Part shown: piece after piece, positions 1 to 8,034 of the stretch
Layout: each line of letters begins with the position of its first letter
How positions within the stretch are numbered: position 1 is the stretch's first letter
Origin: Mesotoga sp. UBA6090
GTDB lineage: Bacteria > Thermotogota > Thermotogae > Petrotogales > Kosmotogaceae
Direction of reading: 5' to 3'
Assembly: GCF_002435945.1 (NCBI RefSeq)
Contig: NZ_DIXC01000058.1
Coordinates: forward strand, 1-45,564
DNA: 45,564 nt
Program-made: the position numbers and the translations under genes
Notes under the pieces: model-generated
The model's database searches: none
What the model saw: the letters and a program-made list of their open reading frames with translations, nothing else
What the model was told of the DNA's origin: nothing

Positions 1-40
1 CTTCGATTAAGCACGGCTAGAAGTTCCCTTCTTCGCCTTC

Positions 41-1057
41 TTGGCACACAGCTACTTCAATCTCTCCGAAGTGCTGATCAGCGCGGAAAGGTATGACGAA
101 GTTCCCGCGATCTTCAAGAAAACCGAACCTCTAGTCAAAGAAATCGAAGATCCTGCAGGGTCTGCTGAATTCGATTTTCTTAAGGCTCAGTACTACATGG
201 GAACTGGCAACTATGCAAAGGCTCTGGAAAAAATCGAAAGTTATATAGAGTATCAGAAAGAGTCTGGAAGCATGTCGAAAGTGCCTAACGCATTAAGAAA
301 TAAGATTACGATCCATGAAGAGCTTGGAGAAGAGGGGCTGGCTCTCGAAACCTACAGGGAACTTGACCTCTTGTCCCAAAGAATTTACAGGGAAGCCTCC
401 AGTGCCAGGGCCGCTGAGCTGGCGGCTTCATTCAGATTTCAGCAGAAGATGCGCGAAATACAGTTACTGAGCAATCAGAACTTAGAACTTCAGGAAGCAA
501 AGACAACTATCGAAAAGCAATATGAAGAACTTCTCGAAATCGACAGCAAACTCAAGAAGGCCAATGAGTTGCTCGAGAAACAGGCCGAGATAGATCCATT
601 GACCGGCCTCCTCAACCAGAAGAAGATGTATCCCATAACAGAAAGAGAGATAAATAGAGCCACACGATACGGGACTCCTCTATCCATGATCATGATAGAT
701 CTTGACAACTTCAAGAGCGTCAACGATACTTACGGTCACCTGCAGGGAGACATGCTTCTCAAGAATGTGGCGGGCATAATCAGGGCTTCTCTAAGAAAGG
801 TTGACTTCGTTTTCAGGTATGGTGGGGAGGAATTTCTTATTCTTCTGCCCTCTAGCGATTTGCAAATGGCAAGTTTTACTGCAGATCGTCTCCGGGAGAA
901 GCTGGCCGAGACCACAGATCCTAAGGTGACGATGAGCGCTGGTGTCTCCAGCTGGTCAGGTGAAGATGCGACTCAGTTCATTCAGAAGACCGACCACCTT
1001 CTGTATGAAGCGAAAGGCAGAGGAAAGAACAGAGTTGAATTTCAGAAAGGCTCTTGA
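41..1057 (+). CDS. TPR-GGDEF diguanylate cyclase, 5' end missing or broken
   Basis: The C-terminal half (about residues 185-335) is a GGDEF domain: DPLTGLLNQ entry motif, metal/substrate loop DLDNFKSVNDTYGH and an intact RYGGEEF active site, so it should make cyclic-di-GMP from two GTP. In front lies a coiled-coil linker (about 120-185) and helical TPR-like repeats (about 1-115), giving a cytosolic sensor that probably docks a partner. The TTG at 41 has no Shine-Dalgarno. The helical TPR pattern seems to run upstream in frame (…EVPFFAFLAHSYFNLSE) until a TAA at 8-10. I infer that the true start lies outside the window and that the TAA is a nonsense mutation or that the gene is otherwise interrupted. 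No inhibitory RxxD I-site was obvious just before GGEEF. Confidence 0.8.
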   Translation: MAHSYFNLSEVLISAERYDEVPAIFKKTEPLVKEIEDPAGSAEFDFLKAQYYMGTGNYAKALEKIESYIEYQKESGSMSKVPNALRNKITIHEELGEEGLALETYRELDLLSQRIYREASSARAAELAASFRFQQKMREIQLLSNQNLELQEAKTTIEKQYEELLEIDSKLKKANELLEKQAEIDPLTGLLNQKKMYPITEREINRATRYGTPLSMIMIDLDNFKSVNDTYGHLQGDMLLKNVAGIIRASLRKVDFVFRYGGEEFLILLPSSDLQMASFTADRLREKLAETTDPKVTMSAGVSSWSGEDATQFIQKTDHLLYEAKGRGKNRVEFQKGS

Positions 1058-1099
1058 CAGAGTAATCGGTGCAACATCAACCGGAGAGAAACTAGGACA

Positions 1100-1831
1100 C
1101 TAGTAAATCCACCTTTTCTCAATATTGCGCGTGCTTATTAGAAAGAGCAGTGCGGCAAAGCCCAGCAGTATAAAAATGCTCGCCAGAGGATCTATGATTC
1201 CATTTCTGTTTATCGCATGTTTAAGAGAATCGGCACCGTACGTCAGAGGAAGGACGAATGAAAATGGCCTCAGAAAAACCGGCAGATTCTCTATAGGGAT
1301 GAAGAGACCACAAAGAAACATCATAGGAAAACGGAAGAAGTTAGAGAACGTCTGCGCCTCGAATACTTCGCTGACCGAAACCGCTATAAAAAGACCAAGA
1401 AAGGTCGAAGTCACGGCAATCAACAGAACGCTAACTGAAACCAGGAACCAGTTTATTCCAGATAGGTCGACAATCAAGAGGGCAAAAAGAACGGGAATGA
1501 AAGCGTTGATAATTCCGAAAAGTATCGCCCCAGTTGTTTTTGCAAGCATTAGAAGCTTGAGGCTTATGGGAGCGAGAAGCAAACGTTCAAATGACCTGCT
1601 TTTTCGTTCGAAAGTTATCGTAACTGCAAGCATCGATGTAGTCCCAAAGAGAACGGAGAGAGCCATAACCCCCGGCAATATGCCTCTTATGTCTACGGCG
1701 CTTCCCGATCGCACAAAGAACATGAGGGTCCATGAGATGGGAAACACAATTCCCCAGCTTATGTTTGGCGGCTTCAAATAGTAGTTCTTCATATCCTTCA
1801 TAAGGATTGTCCAGTAGGCAACTCCGCTCAT
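1100..1831 (-). CDS. ABC-2 type transporter permease
   Basis: 243 residues with about six hydrophobic segments in the usual ABC2_membrane layout. The FERKSRSFERLLLAPIS stretch after the second segment is the typical cytoplasmic coupling region of DrrB/NodJ-like permeases. It is the membrane half of a two-gene exporter: its ATG overlaps the stop of the upstream ATPase gene by ATGA, so the two are translationally coupled. The substrate cannot be read from the sequence; relatives export drugs, polysaccharides or lipids. The operon probably starts with the ArsR regulator at 2894-3259. Confidence 0.9.
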   Translation of the reverse strand: MSGVAYWTILMKDMKNYYLKPPNISWGIVFPISWTLMFFVRSGSAVDIRGILPGVMALSVLFGTTSMLAVTITFERKSRSFERLLLAPISLKLLMLAKTTGAILFGIINAFIPVLFALLIVDLSGINWFLVSVSVLLIAVTSTFLGLFIAVSVSEVFEAQTFSNFFRFPMMFLCGLFIPIENLPVFLRPFSFVLPLTYGADSLKHAINRNGIIDPLASIFILLGFAALLFLISTRNIEKRWIY

Positions 1832-2793
1832 TTTTTCTTCCCTTCTTTCTCTGTCTTCATCTTTTCAACCTCGATTCCGGTTACTTTTACGAAGACCTCC
1901 TCGAGGGATGGTCTGACTATCTTCGCCTCATACACATCGACCCCACGGGAACCGAAGAAGCTCATAAACGGCATCAATTTTATTGATTCCAAAGAGGTTA
2001 TTCTAAGAGTGTTACCAGGTCGGAGGTTTATAGTCACGTTGCTGAACTCTTCAATCAACTGCTTCTTGAGATCAACGGAATCACTTCCAAGAGTGAATTC
2101 AACAATATTTTCTCTCTGAGCTTCTTTCATCAGGTCGACCACGGTACCTATCTTTACAATTCTTCCCCCGACGATGAAACCAATCCTATCGCACAACCTT
2201 TCGGCCTCTTCTATGTAATGCGTGGTCAGAAAGATCGTGGTTCCCCGGTCGTTAAGTTCTCTTACCAAAGATCTTATCTGCCTTGCGCTTTCGACGTCGA
2301 TGCCTGTAGTGGGTTCATCGAGGAAGAGAATCTCTGGATCGTGAATTAAGCCCGCGGCGATCGTGAGCTTTCTTTTCATCCCCTTCGAAAAAGCCTTGAA
2401 CGGTCTCTTTCCTGTATTATCAAGGCCAAACTGCTTCAGCAGAGACCTCGCCTTTTCTTCTCTTTCAGACTTTATGACCCCATAGAGAGCCGAACAGAAG
2501 ACAAGGTTCTCATAGCCGCTAAGATCATCGTAAAGGTTGCTCTCATCAGGAACAATCCCGATCAATCTCTGAACCTTCTTGATCTCTCTGATACCGTCTT
2601 TGCCTGCAATATCGATCCTTCCCGAAGTAGGTCTTGCCAGACCCGTGAGCATGTTTATCGTAGTAGTCTTTCCGGCTCCGTTAGGTCCAAGGAAACCGAA
2701 TACCTCTCCCTTTTCAACCGAGAAGTCGATATTATTCACGGCAGTGAAGCCGTTGTAGTTCTTCGAAAGGCCCGAGACTTCAATAATTTCCAA
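1828..2793 (-). CDS. ABC transporter ATP-binding protein (DrrA/NatA type)
   Basis: 321 residues. Walker A is GPNGAGKTT (about 38-46), the signature is FSKGMKRKL (usual LSGGQ replaced by FSKGM, common in ABC-2 exporter ATPases), Walker B is ILFLDEPTTG and the switch histidine is in LTTHYIEEAE. A C-terminal extension of about 80 residues (from IVEFTLGSD) matches the DrrA-type regulatory tail. It powers the permease encoded directly downstream (4-base overlap). A 100-base gap separates it from the ArsR gene upstream, so all three may share a transcript. The family is certain, the substrate unknown. Confidence 0.93.
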   Translation of the reverse strand: MEIIEVSGLSKNYNGFTAVNNIDFSVEKGEVFGFLGPNGAGKTTTINMLTGLARPTSGRIDIAGKDGIREIKKVQRLIGIVPDESNLYDDLSGYENLVFCSALYGVIKSEREEKARSLLKQFGLDNTGKRPFKAFSKGMKRKLTIAAGLIHDPEILFLDEPTTGIDVESARQIRSLVRELNDRGTTIFLTTHYIEEAERLCDRIGFIVGGRIVKIGTVVDLMKEAQRENIVEFTLGSDSVDLKKQLIEEFSNVTINLRPGNTLRITSLESIKLMPFMSFFGSRGVDVYEAKIVRPSLEEVFVKVTGIEVEKMKTEKEGKKK

Positions 2794-2893
2794 TGCGACT
2801 ACCCCCCAAGCTTGTATATTTCACGCATTTCTCTATTGACTTATCCTGAGAAACCTAACCGCTTTCCCCACTGGAGTTTAAACCACCGCCAAT

Positions 2894-3259
2894 CTATTCC
2901 TGCACAATTGCAATGCTGTTAGAGAGAAGAGTATCTGAAGATTCTTCACAAAGCTCAGCAAGTTGATTCGACAGCTCCTTCAACTTCCCTCTGTCCACAG
3001 AATAATGGGTGAAATATCCTTTCTTATGGCCCTTGACAAGATGAACGCTCCGAAGCACCTTAAGATGCTGAGAGACGGCTGGCTCGGAAATACCGAGTCT
3101 TCTTGAAAGAGCTCTAACGCAGAGCTCCCTCCGAAGAAGCAGCTTAATAATTTCATACCTTGTATTATCTGCAAGTGCCTTCAATACATCGATTTCGAGA
3201 TTCACAAAAATGTTCTCTCCAATCCAATTAAGTGAATACTTAATTGGATCATAGTCCAT
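2894..3259 (-). CDS. ArsR-family winged-helix transcriptional regulator
   Basis: 121 residues with the compact ArsR/SmtB fold: KALADNTRYEIIKLLLRRELCVRALSRRLG, then the recognition helix EPAVSQHLKVLR (about 60-71) and the wing VKGHKKGYFTHYSV. There is one Cys (ELCVRAL) in the region where ArsR proteins carry the CxC metal box, but not the full box, so metal sensing is not supported. It lies upstream of the ABC exporter pair in the same direction and probably controls it; the divergent MarR operon begins about 200 bases away. Confidence 0.88.
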   Translation of the reverse strand: MDYDPIKYSLNWIGENIFVNLEIDVLKALADNTRYEIIKLLLRRELCVRALSRRLGISEPAVSQHLKVLRSVHLVKGHKKGYFTHYSVDRGKLKELSNQLAELCEESSDTLLSNSIAIVQE

Positions 3260-3391
3260 TTTTTCTACTCTTTCAACTGGACCTCGCTTACAGTTTTCTC
3301 ATTTCAGCTCATTTCCTCAAGTGCTTTCTTCTGGGGGGCGTGTTTTTCTATCGATTGTTGTCTTACGATAAAAAACTCTTCTCATTCATTT

Positions 3392-3434
3392 AATACTAAT
3401 TATTATAATCATAATTATTATTAATATCAGTATT
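3392..3434. promoter_or_regulatory. AT-rich imperfect palindrome with TATAAT, upstream of the MarR operon
   Basis: An extremely AT-rich stretch starts AATACT and ends AGTATT, with ATTATTAT/ATAATTATTAT arms between, and holds a TATAAT at 3404-3409 for plus-strand transcription. It ends 22 bases before the ATG of the small Cys-rich gene. MarR proteins normally bind such palindromes over their own promoter, so autoregulation by the MarR at 3814-4251 is a reasonable inference. The rest of the 3260-3456 interval shows nothing else I can name. Confidence 0.4.
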
Positions 3435-3456
3435 GAATGAAGAAGGTGAATCCGAT

Positions 3457-3588
3457 ATGAGTGACTGCCCATGCAGAAAAAGGAAGTGCGAGTTCCACGG
3501 TATATGCGACAGATGCCGGGAAAAACACGAAAGACTCGGGTCGCTTCCGGTCTGTGAAAGGAAGAGAAGGAGGAATCGGAGGAAATGA
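3457..3588 (+). CDS. Small Cys-rich, Arg/Lys-rich protein (43 residues)
   Basis: ATG at 3457 preceded by a good ribosome site (GAAGGTGA, 6 bases upstream). It encodes 43 residues beginning MSDCPCRKRKCEFHGICDRC and ending in a basic tail CERKRRRNRRK. Cysteines are at 4, 6, 11, 17, 20 and 33, with one His at 14: a CxC-x4-C-xxH-xx-CxxC arrangement that suggests a tiny metal-binding knuckle. I recognise the pattern as one seen in short uncharacterised proteins of anaerobes; no function is known to me. The stop overlaps the next ATG by ATGA, placing it as first gene of a three-gene operon with a membrane protein and a MarR regulator. Confidence 0.75.
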   Translation: MSDCPCRKRKCEFHGICDRCREKHERLGSLPVCERKRRRNRRK

Positions 3589-3827
3589 GAAAACTGATCA
3601 ACCGCATCCTGTTGGCTGTGGCGCTTTCCCCGCTCGTACCAGCGGCCGTCACGCTTTTCCCGTGGGAAGCTTCAAAGCCAAATTGCGTCGGCTACTATTC
3701 TGTCTGCTCTTTTGCACCGTATAGCTCCATTATTCTTGCAGGGATTGCGTTTGCTACTCTTGGACTTGTTATAGCAACCAAGAGGCTGCTGAAGAGGTTT
3801 CTGAGGTTGTCCGATGATCTTCGATGA
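3585..3827 (+). CDS. Small two-helix membrane protein
   Basis: 80 residues with two hydrophobic segments (about 7-26 and 44-65). The short loop between them has two cysteines (NCVGYYSVCSF) and the tail is strongly basic (TKRLLKRFLR). By the positive-inside rule the basic ends sit in the cytoplasm and the Cys-containing loop outside. It overlaps the Cys-rich gene by 4 bases and the MarR gene by 14, so all three are translationally linked. I do not recognise a family. Function unknown; possibly a partner of the Cys-rich peptide. Confidence 0.7.
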   Translation: MRKLINRILLAVALSPLVPAAVTLFPWEASKPNCVGYYSVCSFAPYSSIILAGIAFATLGLVIATKRLLKRFLRLSDDLR

Positions 3828-4251
3828 CAAGATGGGAAGCCTATTCGAGAAAATCGCTTCGTTGCACATAAACCTCAGCAGAAATGCACGGCTTGCCCTG
3901 GAACCTCTGGGTATTACCTATCCGCAGTTCGGCGCACTGCTCGTTCTTTCAAGCCGCGGAGAGATGACCCAGAAGCAGCTCTCCTCATATCTCGAAACGG
4001 ACACAACGAACACCATGGTGATATGTGTCGGACTGGAGAAGAAGCACCTTATAACGAGAGAACGGTCCTCTGAAGACAAGCGGGCAAACATCGTCTCGAT
4101 AACGGCTAAGGGAAGAGAGATATTTCAAAAGTCAATGGCAGTGCTTGGAGAGATCTATGGTCCGATTGCCAATTCAATTTCGGAGAAGGAAAGAGATACG
4201 GTGAAACCAATCCTGGATAAGTTACTTGAATCACTGAACACACTTCGGTAA
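3814..4251 (+). CDS. MarR-family transcriptional regulator
   Basis: 145 residues with the MarR winged-helix layout: an N-terminal dimerisation helix, LGITYPQFGALLVLSSRGEMTQKQL, recognition helix TDTTNTMVICVGLEKKHLI and the wing signature ERSSEDKRANIVSITAKG (the conserved D-x-R of MarR wings). The start at 3814 has GAGGT six bases upstream; an internal ATG at 3832 is possible. It probably represses its own operon through the AT-rich palindrome at 3392-3434. The effector is unknown. Confidence 0.9.
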   Translation: MIFDDKMGSLFEKIASLHINLSRNARLALEPLGITYPQFGALLVLSSRGEMTQKQLSSYLETDTTNTMVICVGLEKKHLITRERSSEDKRANIVSITAKGREIFQKSMAVLGEIYGPIANSISEKERDTVKPILDKLLESLNTLR

Positions 4252-4269
4252 GATGAGTTCCGGACTCTT

Positions 4270-5331
4270 TCACTTTCTCGAACGATACTCTTCGGCAAGC
4301 TTTTTCATGTATGGATCTATATGGGAGAAGTATTTCTTCAGTCCGGGGCAAAGGTAGTTCAGTCCCGGTTCTCCATCTGGTGTTTTGACAAATCTGTTCT
4401 TCGGGCATTCTCCGTGACAGGCGAAAAGGTATTCGCACTTGTTGCAGTATTCCGGTAGCGTGGCAGCTTTCGAAACTCCAAAGACATTCTGTGATGTCGA
4501 AGTTACCATTTGGAGCAACCTCCGGTCCTTAATATTCCCAAGCCTGTGCTCGGGATAGACAAAGTGATCGCAGGAGTACAGGCTTCCATCGGCCTTCAGT
4601 GCAAGTGCCCTTCCGCAAGTTTCGGAAAAGATGCACAACGATGCCTCCATCCCGAGCCACTGGGCAAGAGCACACTCAAAGAGAAAGACAAAGACTTTGC
4701 CAATATCCTCCCTGTACCAGATATCGAAAACACCGTTGAGAAAACTTCCGTAGTCTTCAGGAACGACCGACCAATCAGCAACGAGCGAACCGTGCTTACC
4801 TGGCAGGGCTTCAGTAGAACCTGTAATCGGCATACTATTTTCGGGAATGAATGTAGTGGGCGAACTTCTGAATACCTTCGGTTCTGCGATAGGGATGAAC
4901 TGCATTCTGGTTGAACCGGCTGTTTCCCTCAAAAAGCGATACACTTCTCCAGGATACTTCGCGTTTATTCTGTTAACCACGGTCAGGGTATTGAAGGGAA
5001 TCTCGTATTTGTGCAAAAGCCTTATGGCCTTGAAGACCTTCTGGAAGGTCGGGTCACCACTCCTGGTCTTTCTGTAAACGTTATGCAGTCTCTCCGGCCC
5101 GTCGATGCTTATTCCAACGAGAAAGTTGTGTTCTTTGAGAAACGAACACCACTTTTCATCCAGCAGGGTTCCGTTTGTCTGGAGATTGTTGGCAATCTTC
5201 TTGCCGGAAGGACAGTAAAGCCTCTCGTAATCGACAACCTTTTTGAAGAAGTCGATTCCAAGTAGTGTGGGCTCCCCTCCCTGCCAGGTGAATACTATCT
5301 CTGTCAGCTCTCTTGAGAGAGCGAGAGTCTT
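4270..5331 (-). pseudogene. Radical SAM/SPASM maturase (anaerobic sulfatase-maturase type), 5'-truncated
   Basis: The reading frame is open from 5331 (just after an in-frame TAG at 5332-5334) to 4270. It retains most of the TIM barrel: TWQGGEPTLLG, NLQTNGTLLD, VGISIDGPERLH and NTLTVVNRINAKYP. It also keeps the SPASM cluster Cys pattern (CGRALALKADGSLYSCDHF, then CNKCEYLFACHGECPKNRF, then a final Cys). What is missing is the N-terminal part of about 70 residues that holds the CxxxCxxC binding the catalytic [4Fe-4S]-SAM, so the product cannot be an active radical SAM enzyme. No start codon with a ribosome site is present. The lost end coincides with the 5' end of the divergent VOC gene, as expected from one deletion. 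The family normally converts Cys or Ser to formylglycine in sulfatases, or modifies peptides. Confidence 0.82.
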
Positions 5332-5629
5332 CTACGAAGAGATTCTCGGGTTCGAACCGGACTTTTTTTACGAACAGACCAAATGGCAGTCCTATAAACT
5401 CGACGGAACGGCCGGCTTTGGGATAATCGAAACTCCGCGATTGAAGAGAATCAGGAATTCAGACATCTTGAACTTCCGAATCACCGGTGTCGAGGTGCTG
5501 TGGAATAGAATCAAAGACGCTGTGGAAGTCGATACTCCTCTCGAAACGACTCCCTACGAAATTCTGAAATTCGTCATCAGAGATCCAGACGGTTTTAGAA
5601 TTGGTTTTGTTGAAAGGATAAAAGCCTGA
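5288..5629 (+). pseudogene. VOC (glyoxalase/bleomycin-resistance) family protein, 5' end damaged
   Basis: From about 5291 the frame reads NTISVSSLERARVFYEEILGF, then WQSYKLDG, and ends ILKFVIRDPDGFRIGFVER, a typical single VOC module of about 112 residues. A GTG at 5288 could act as a start but has no ribosome site, and the DNA before it is antisense to the radical SAM gene. A longer in-frame start at 5243 lies wholly inside that gene. I infer that a deletion removed the shared promoter region and the first codons of both genes. The protein fold itself could still be nearly complete. Substrate unknown. Confidence 0.65.
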
Positions 5630-5646
5630 GGATTCTCTCCTCAGGC
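5624..5646. terminator. Rho-independent terminator, probably bidirectional
   Basis: Perfect 9-bp stem GCCTGAGGA / TCCTCAGGC with a 5-base loop, overlapping the stop codon of the VOC frame and followed by TCTTTAT. It lies between convergent reading frames (VOC plus, lipoprotein minus). Confidence 0.7.
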
Positions 5647-5714
5647 TCTTTATCATGTGCACTGAAACTATGCCAACTAAAAAGATACGGTCTTGAAAAG
5701 AGAACTTCACTCTC

Positions 5715-7304
5715 TTAAGGCTGGTAGAAAGACGCAAAAAGAGTCACATCAAACTGCAAATCGCTTAAAGTAATAGTCGGATAACCACTGAAAAAACTCC
5801 CGCATGATTCATAGTACCAGCCACTAAACTCATATCCGGGATTAGGCTTGGCGCTGATAGTAGTGCTCGTCCCTTTTGGAAATTTGCCTCCGCCGCTTAC
5901 TTGACCACCCTCCGGTGGCTCAGCTCTTAGGCTCACTGTAATTGTATCGGGCACATCCAGATCGAACTTCGCCGTAAAAGTGAAGCTGTTTTCCGTACTC
6001 GTTATTGGAAGCGTATGGGTATCCAGGAAGCTGGCAGTGTCAAGGGTGAAGCTTGGGGATCCGCTCATGTTCTCTTCACCGTAGTACCAGCCCTCAAAGG
6101 TGTAGGATTCATTCGGTGCGGCCAGGAATGAAACGGTCTGCCCATATTTGGCCGTTCCTCCGCCGCTCACCGTCCCACCTTCAGGAGGTTCTGCAACTGC
6201 GTTGAAACTGTATATTATATCTGCAAACGCCCCTAGTAAGGGGAGCGCGGTGTATGTAATGCCCTCAGTGTAGTAGTCATTTGCCGGGAAAGTGTAAGTA
6301 GCGCCTTGGCTTAGCTCTTCCCCACCGTAATACCACCCATCGAAATTGTAATGCTCTGAAGGGGTCGCCCCGACAGTCACATAGCTGCCGTACGGATACA
6401 CTCCCGCGCCCCAGGTCTCACCGCCGTTAACCGGCGTCGATTCAATAGTAACGTCTAATTGCCACTGAGGAGCCGAAGGATCGAACCTCCCCTGTATGGT
6501 GTATTCCGTACAGGTAATGCATTCGGTGTGATTTAGGATTTCGACTGTGCTAACCTGATCAACGGCCTGATCACTAAACATATAGCCGTCTATCCACCAT
6601 CCCGCAAAGCCATAACCGTCATTAGACAATGCGCTAAGATTTAGAGAATCACCGTAATTCACAGCGCCTCCTCCGGCCACTTCTCCACCTTCAGGAGGAA
6701 CAGGCACAAGATTGAAGGTATATTCCATCGGATTGAATGATACCAAAAGACTTACATCGTTCAAAGCCTCGAAAGAGACGATGGGATCAGTGTATATAGG
6801 ATCGTCACCGCTCTCCTCAAAACTCTCTTCTTCAGGTTCGTCGAGATACCATCCATTGAACGTATGGTGAATGGATGGTGTGGCCACTATCGTTACGAGA
6901 TCTCCGTAGACGTATTCGCCGTCTCCGCTAAATTCTCCTCCATTCGGAGGATCGGCCGTGATCGAGATCTCTACCTTCACTGTAAAGAAGATGCTGTAAG
7001 TTAGGCTTTCCTTTCCATTAAGAGAGGTGACGAGTACCGTTGCGGTCCCGGGAAGCGTCTCGGCGTCCGTTATAACTATGTTGACCCCTTCAACTGCAGA
7101 TACGGCCGTAACAGTGGGCGGTTCCGTAGTGCCCGCCGGAAGTACAACCAAATACAAGGTCTTCTTCGCACTGAATTCGGGTACTTCAACTCCGTTGTAC
7201 ATAAGCTTCTTTAAAGTGGCGTCGGCCGATTTCCAGAATGCCGGACAACCGGTAATCATTATAAGAAGCAGCAAGACCACAGCATACACATAAGCCTTTT
7301 TCAT
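5715..7304 (-). CDS. Lipoprotein with cadherin-like sandwich and five InlB-type repeats
   Basis: I start it at 7304 (MKKAYVY…) because GGAGGAGG lies 7 bases upstream; the open frame goes back to 7367 without a ribosome site. 529 residues: a signal peptide ending in lipobox ITGC, then a domain resembling the cadherin-like beta-sandwich (about 30-120). Five tandem repeats follow, each with a core like PPEGGxVSGGG…YG…A.P…Y.FxGWYY, the divergent InlB B-repeat pattern. In minus-strand order their GW(Y/W) motifs fall near 6861, 6591, 6330, 6090 and 5823. It is probably anchored in a membrane and exposed as an adhesion or wall-binding stalk. A monocistronic gene with no linked partner. Confidence 0.82.
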   Translation of the reverse strand: MKKAYVYAVVLLLLIMITGCPAFWKSADATLKKLMYNGVEVPEFSAKKTLYLVVLPAGTTEPPTVTAVSAVEGVNIVITDAETLPGTATVLVTSLNGKESLTYSIFFTVKVEISITADPPNGGEFSGDGEYVYGDLVTIVATPSIHHTFNGWYLDEPEEESFEESGDDPIYTDPIVSFEALNDVSLLVSFNPMEYTFNLVPVPPEGGEVAGGGAVNYGDSLNLSALSNDGYGFAGWWIDGYMFSDQAVDQVSTVEILNHTECITCTEYTIQGRFDPSAPQWQLDVTIESTPVNGGETWGAGVYPYGSYVTVGATPSEHYNFDGWYYGGEELSQGATYTFPANDYYTEGITYTALPLLGAFADIIYSFNAVAEPPEGGTVSGGGTAKYGQTVSFLAAPNESYTFEGWYYGEENMSGSPSFTLDTASFLDTHTLPITSTENSFTFTAKFDLDVPDTITVSLRAEPPEGGQVSGGGKFPKGTSTTISAKPNPGYEFSGWYYESCGSFFSGYPTITLSDLQFDVTLFASFYQP

Positions 7305-8034
7305 TCCTGTGCCTCCTCCATGAACAATAATTGGTAATCTTGTTAAGACCCAATATGTGATTTCCAATGACCTTTCATAATAACTGTAAGGAGAAATAAC
7401 ACGGCGAAAAATGCTGAGTAGAATACAGAGAGCGGCGTATTTCAGTCCTTGAACTCAGTCTAGCATTACGGCGTGAAAATACATTCAAATTTCGCCTCCT
7501 TGAGCGACTATATTTCATCCTATTTCAACCCGTGTAGTTTAAACTAATTGAATTCTAATGTATGTTTATTCCACAACCCTTATCTGAAAGTCAATTTAGT
7601 TCAATCACTTGAATAAAAAAACCATGGACAGCAAATCGGAAAGGCTTCCAAACTCAGTACTTAATAACAAAAGTTACACGATTAACACTTGATTAAGCTC
7701 GATTGATATTTGTGGAGTATATTTTGAACTACAATTGTTACCATCTCCATAGTGTAACTTAAAGGCATACTTTAATTGATCTAATATGAAATACCTGATT
7801 TTGATTCCTGGTTTACGTAATCTAGTGATCAATAGATTCAACTAAATATCAATCGACAGTATAAGGTCATTTCAGGTCAGGCCCAACGTTCAACTCAGTA
7901 TGAGTCTCTATTGTCGGCTGTGCTCAAACACTAGCTGCAGCAATGGAGTATCATTTCATTAAGGAAGCTTTGCTCAGAAACGAGTTTCAATTTTTGAGTA
8001 AGACTTCTAGTGAGAAAAGACAGCAGGTGGAATA
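7305..8034. other. 730-bp AT-rich non-coding interval
   Basis: No convincing gene on either strand. It contains the ribosome site and presumably the promoter of the lipoprotein gene (minus), and at its right end the ribosome site of the SIR2 gene (AGGTGG, 7 bases before 8035). Inside lie two perfect inverted repeats: AAGTTACAC (7671-7679) with its complement at 7752-7760, and TCGATTGATATTT (7699-7711) with its complement at 7844-7856. They could be a degraded mobile-element end or a regulator site. Otherwise I see nothing. Confidence 0.55.

Noticed and set aside
1125..1781. Long plus-strand open frame opposite the ABC-2 permease
   Set aside because: Composition is basic and patternless and the opposite strand encodes a clear permease; a shadow frame.
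5243..5287. Longer start for the VOC protein
   Set aside because: These codons are the reverse of conserved radical SAM residues (WQGGEPTLLG), so they are not VOC sequence.
7305..8034. CRISPR array
   Set aside because: No regularly spaced direct repeats; only isolated inverted repeats.
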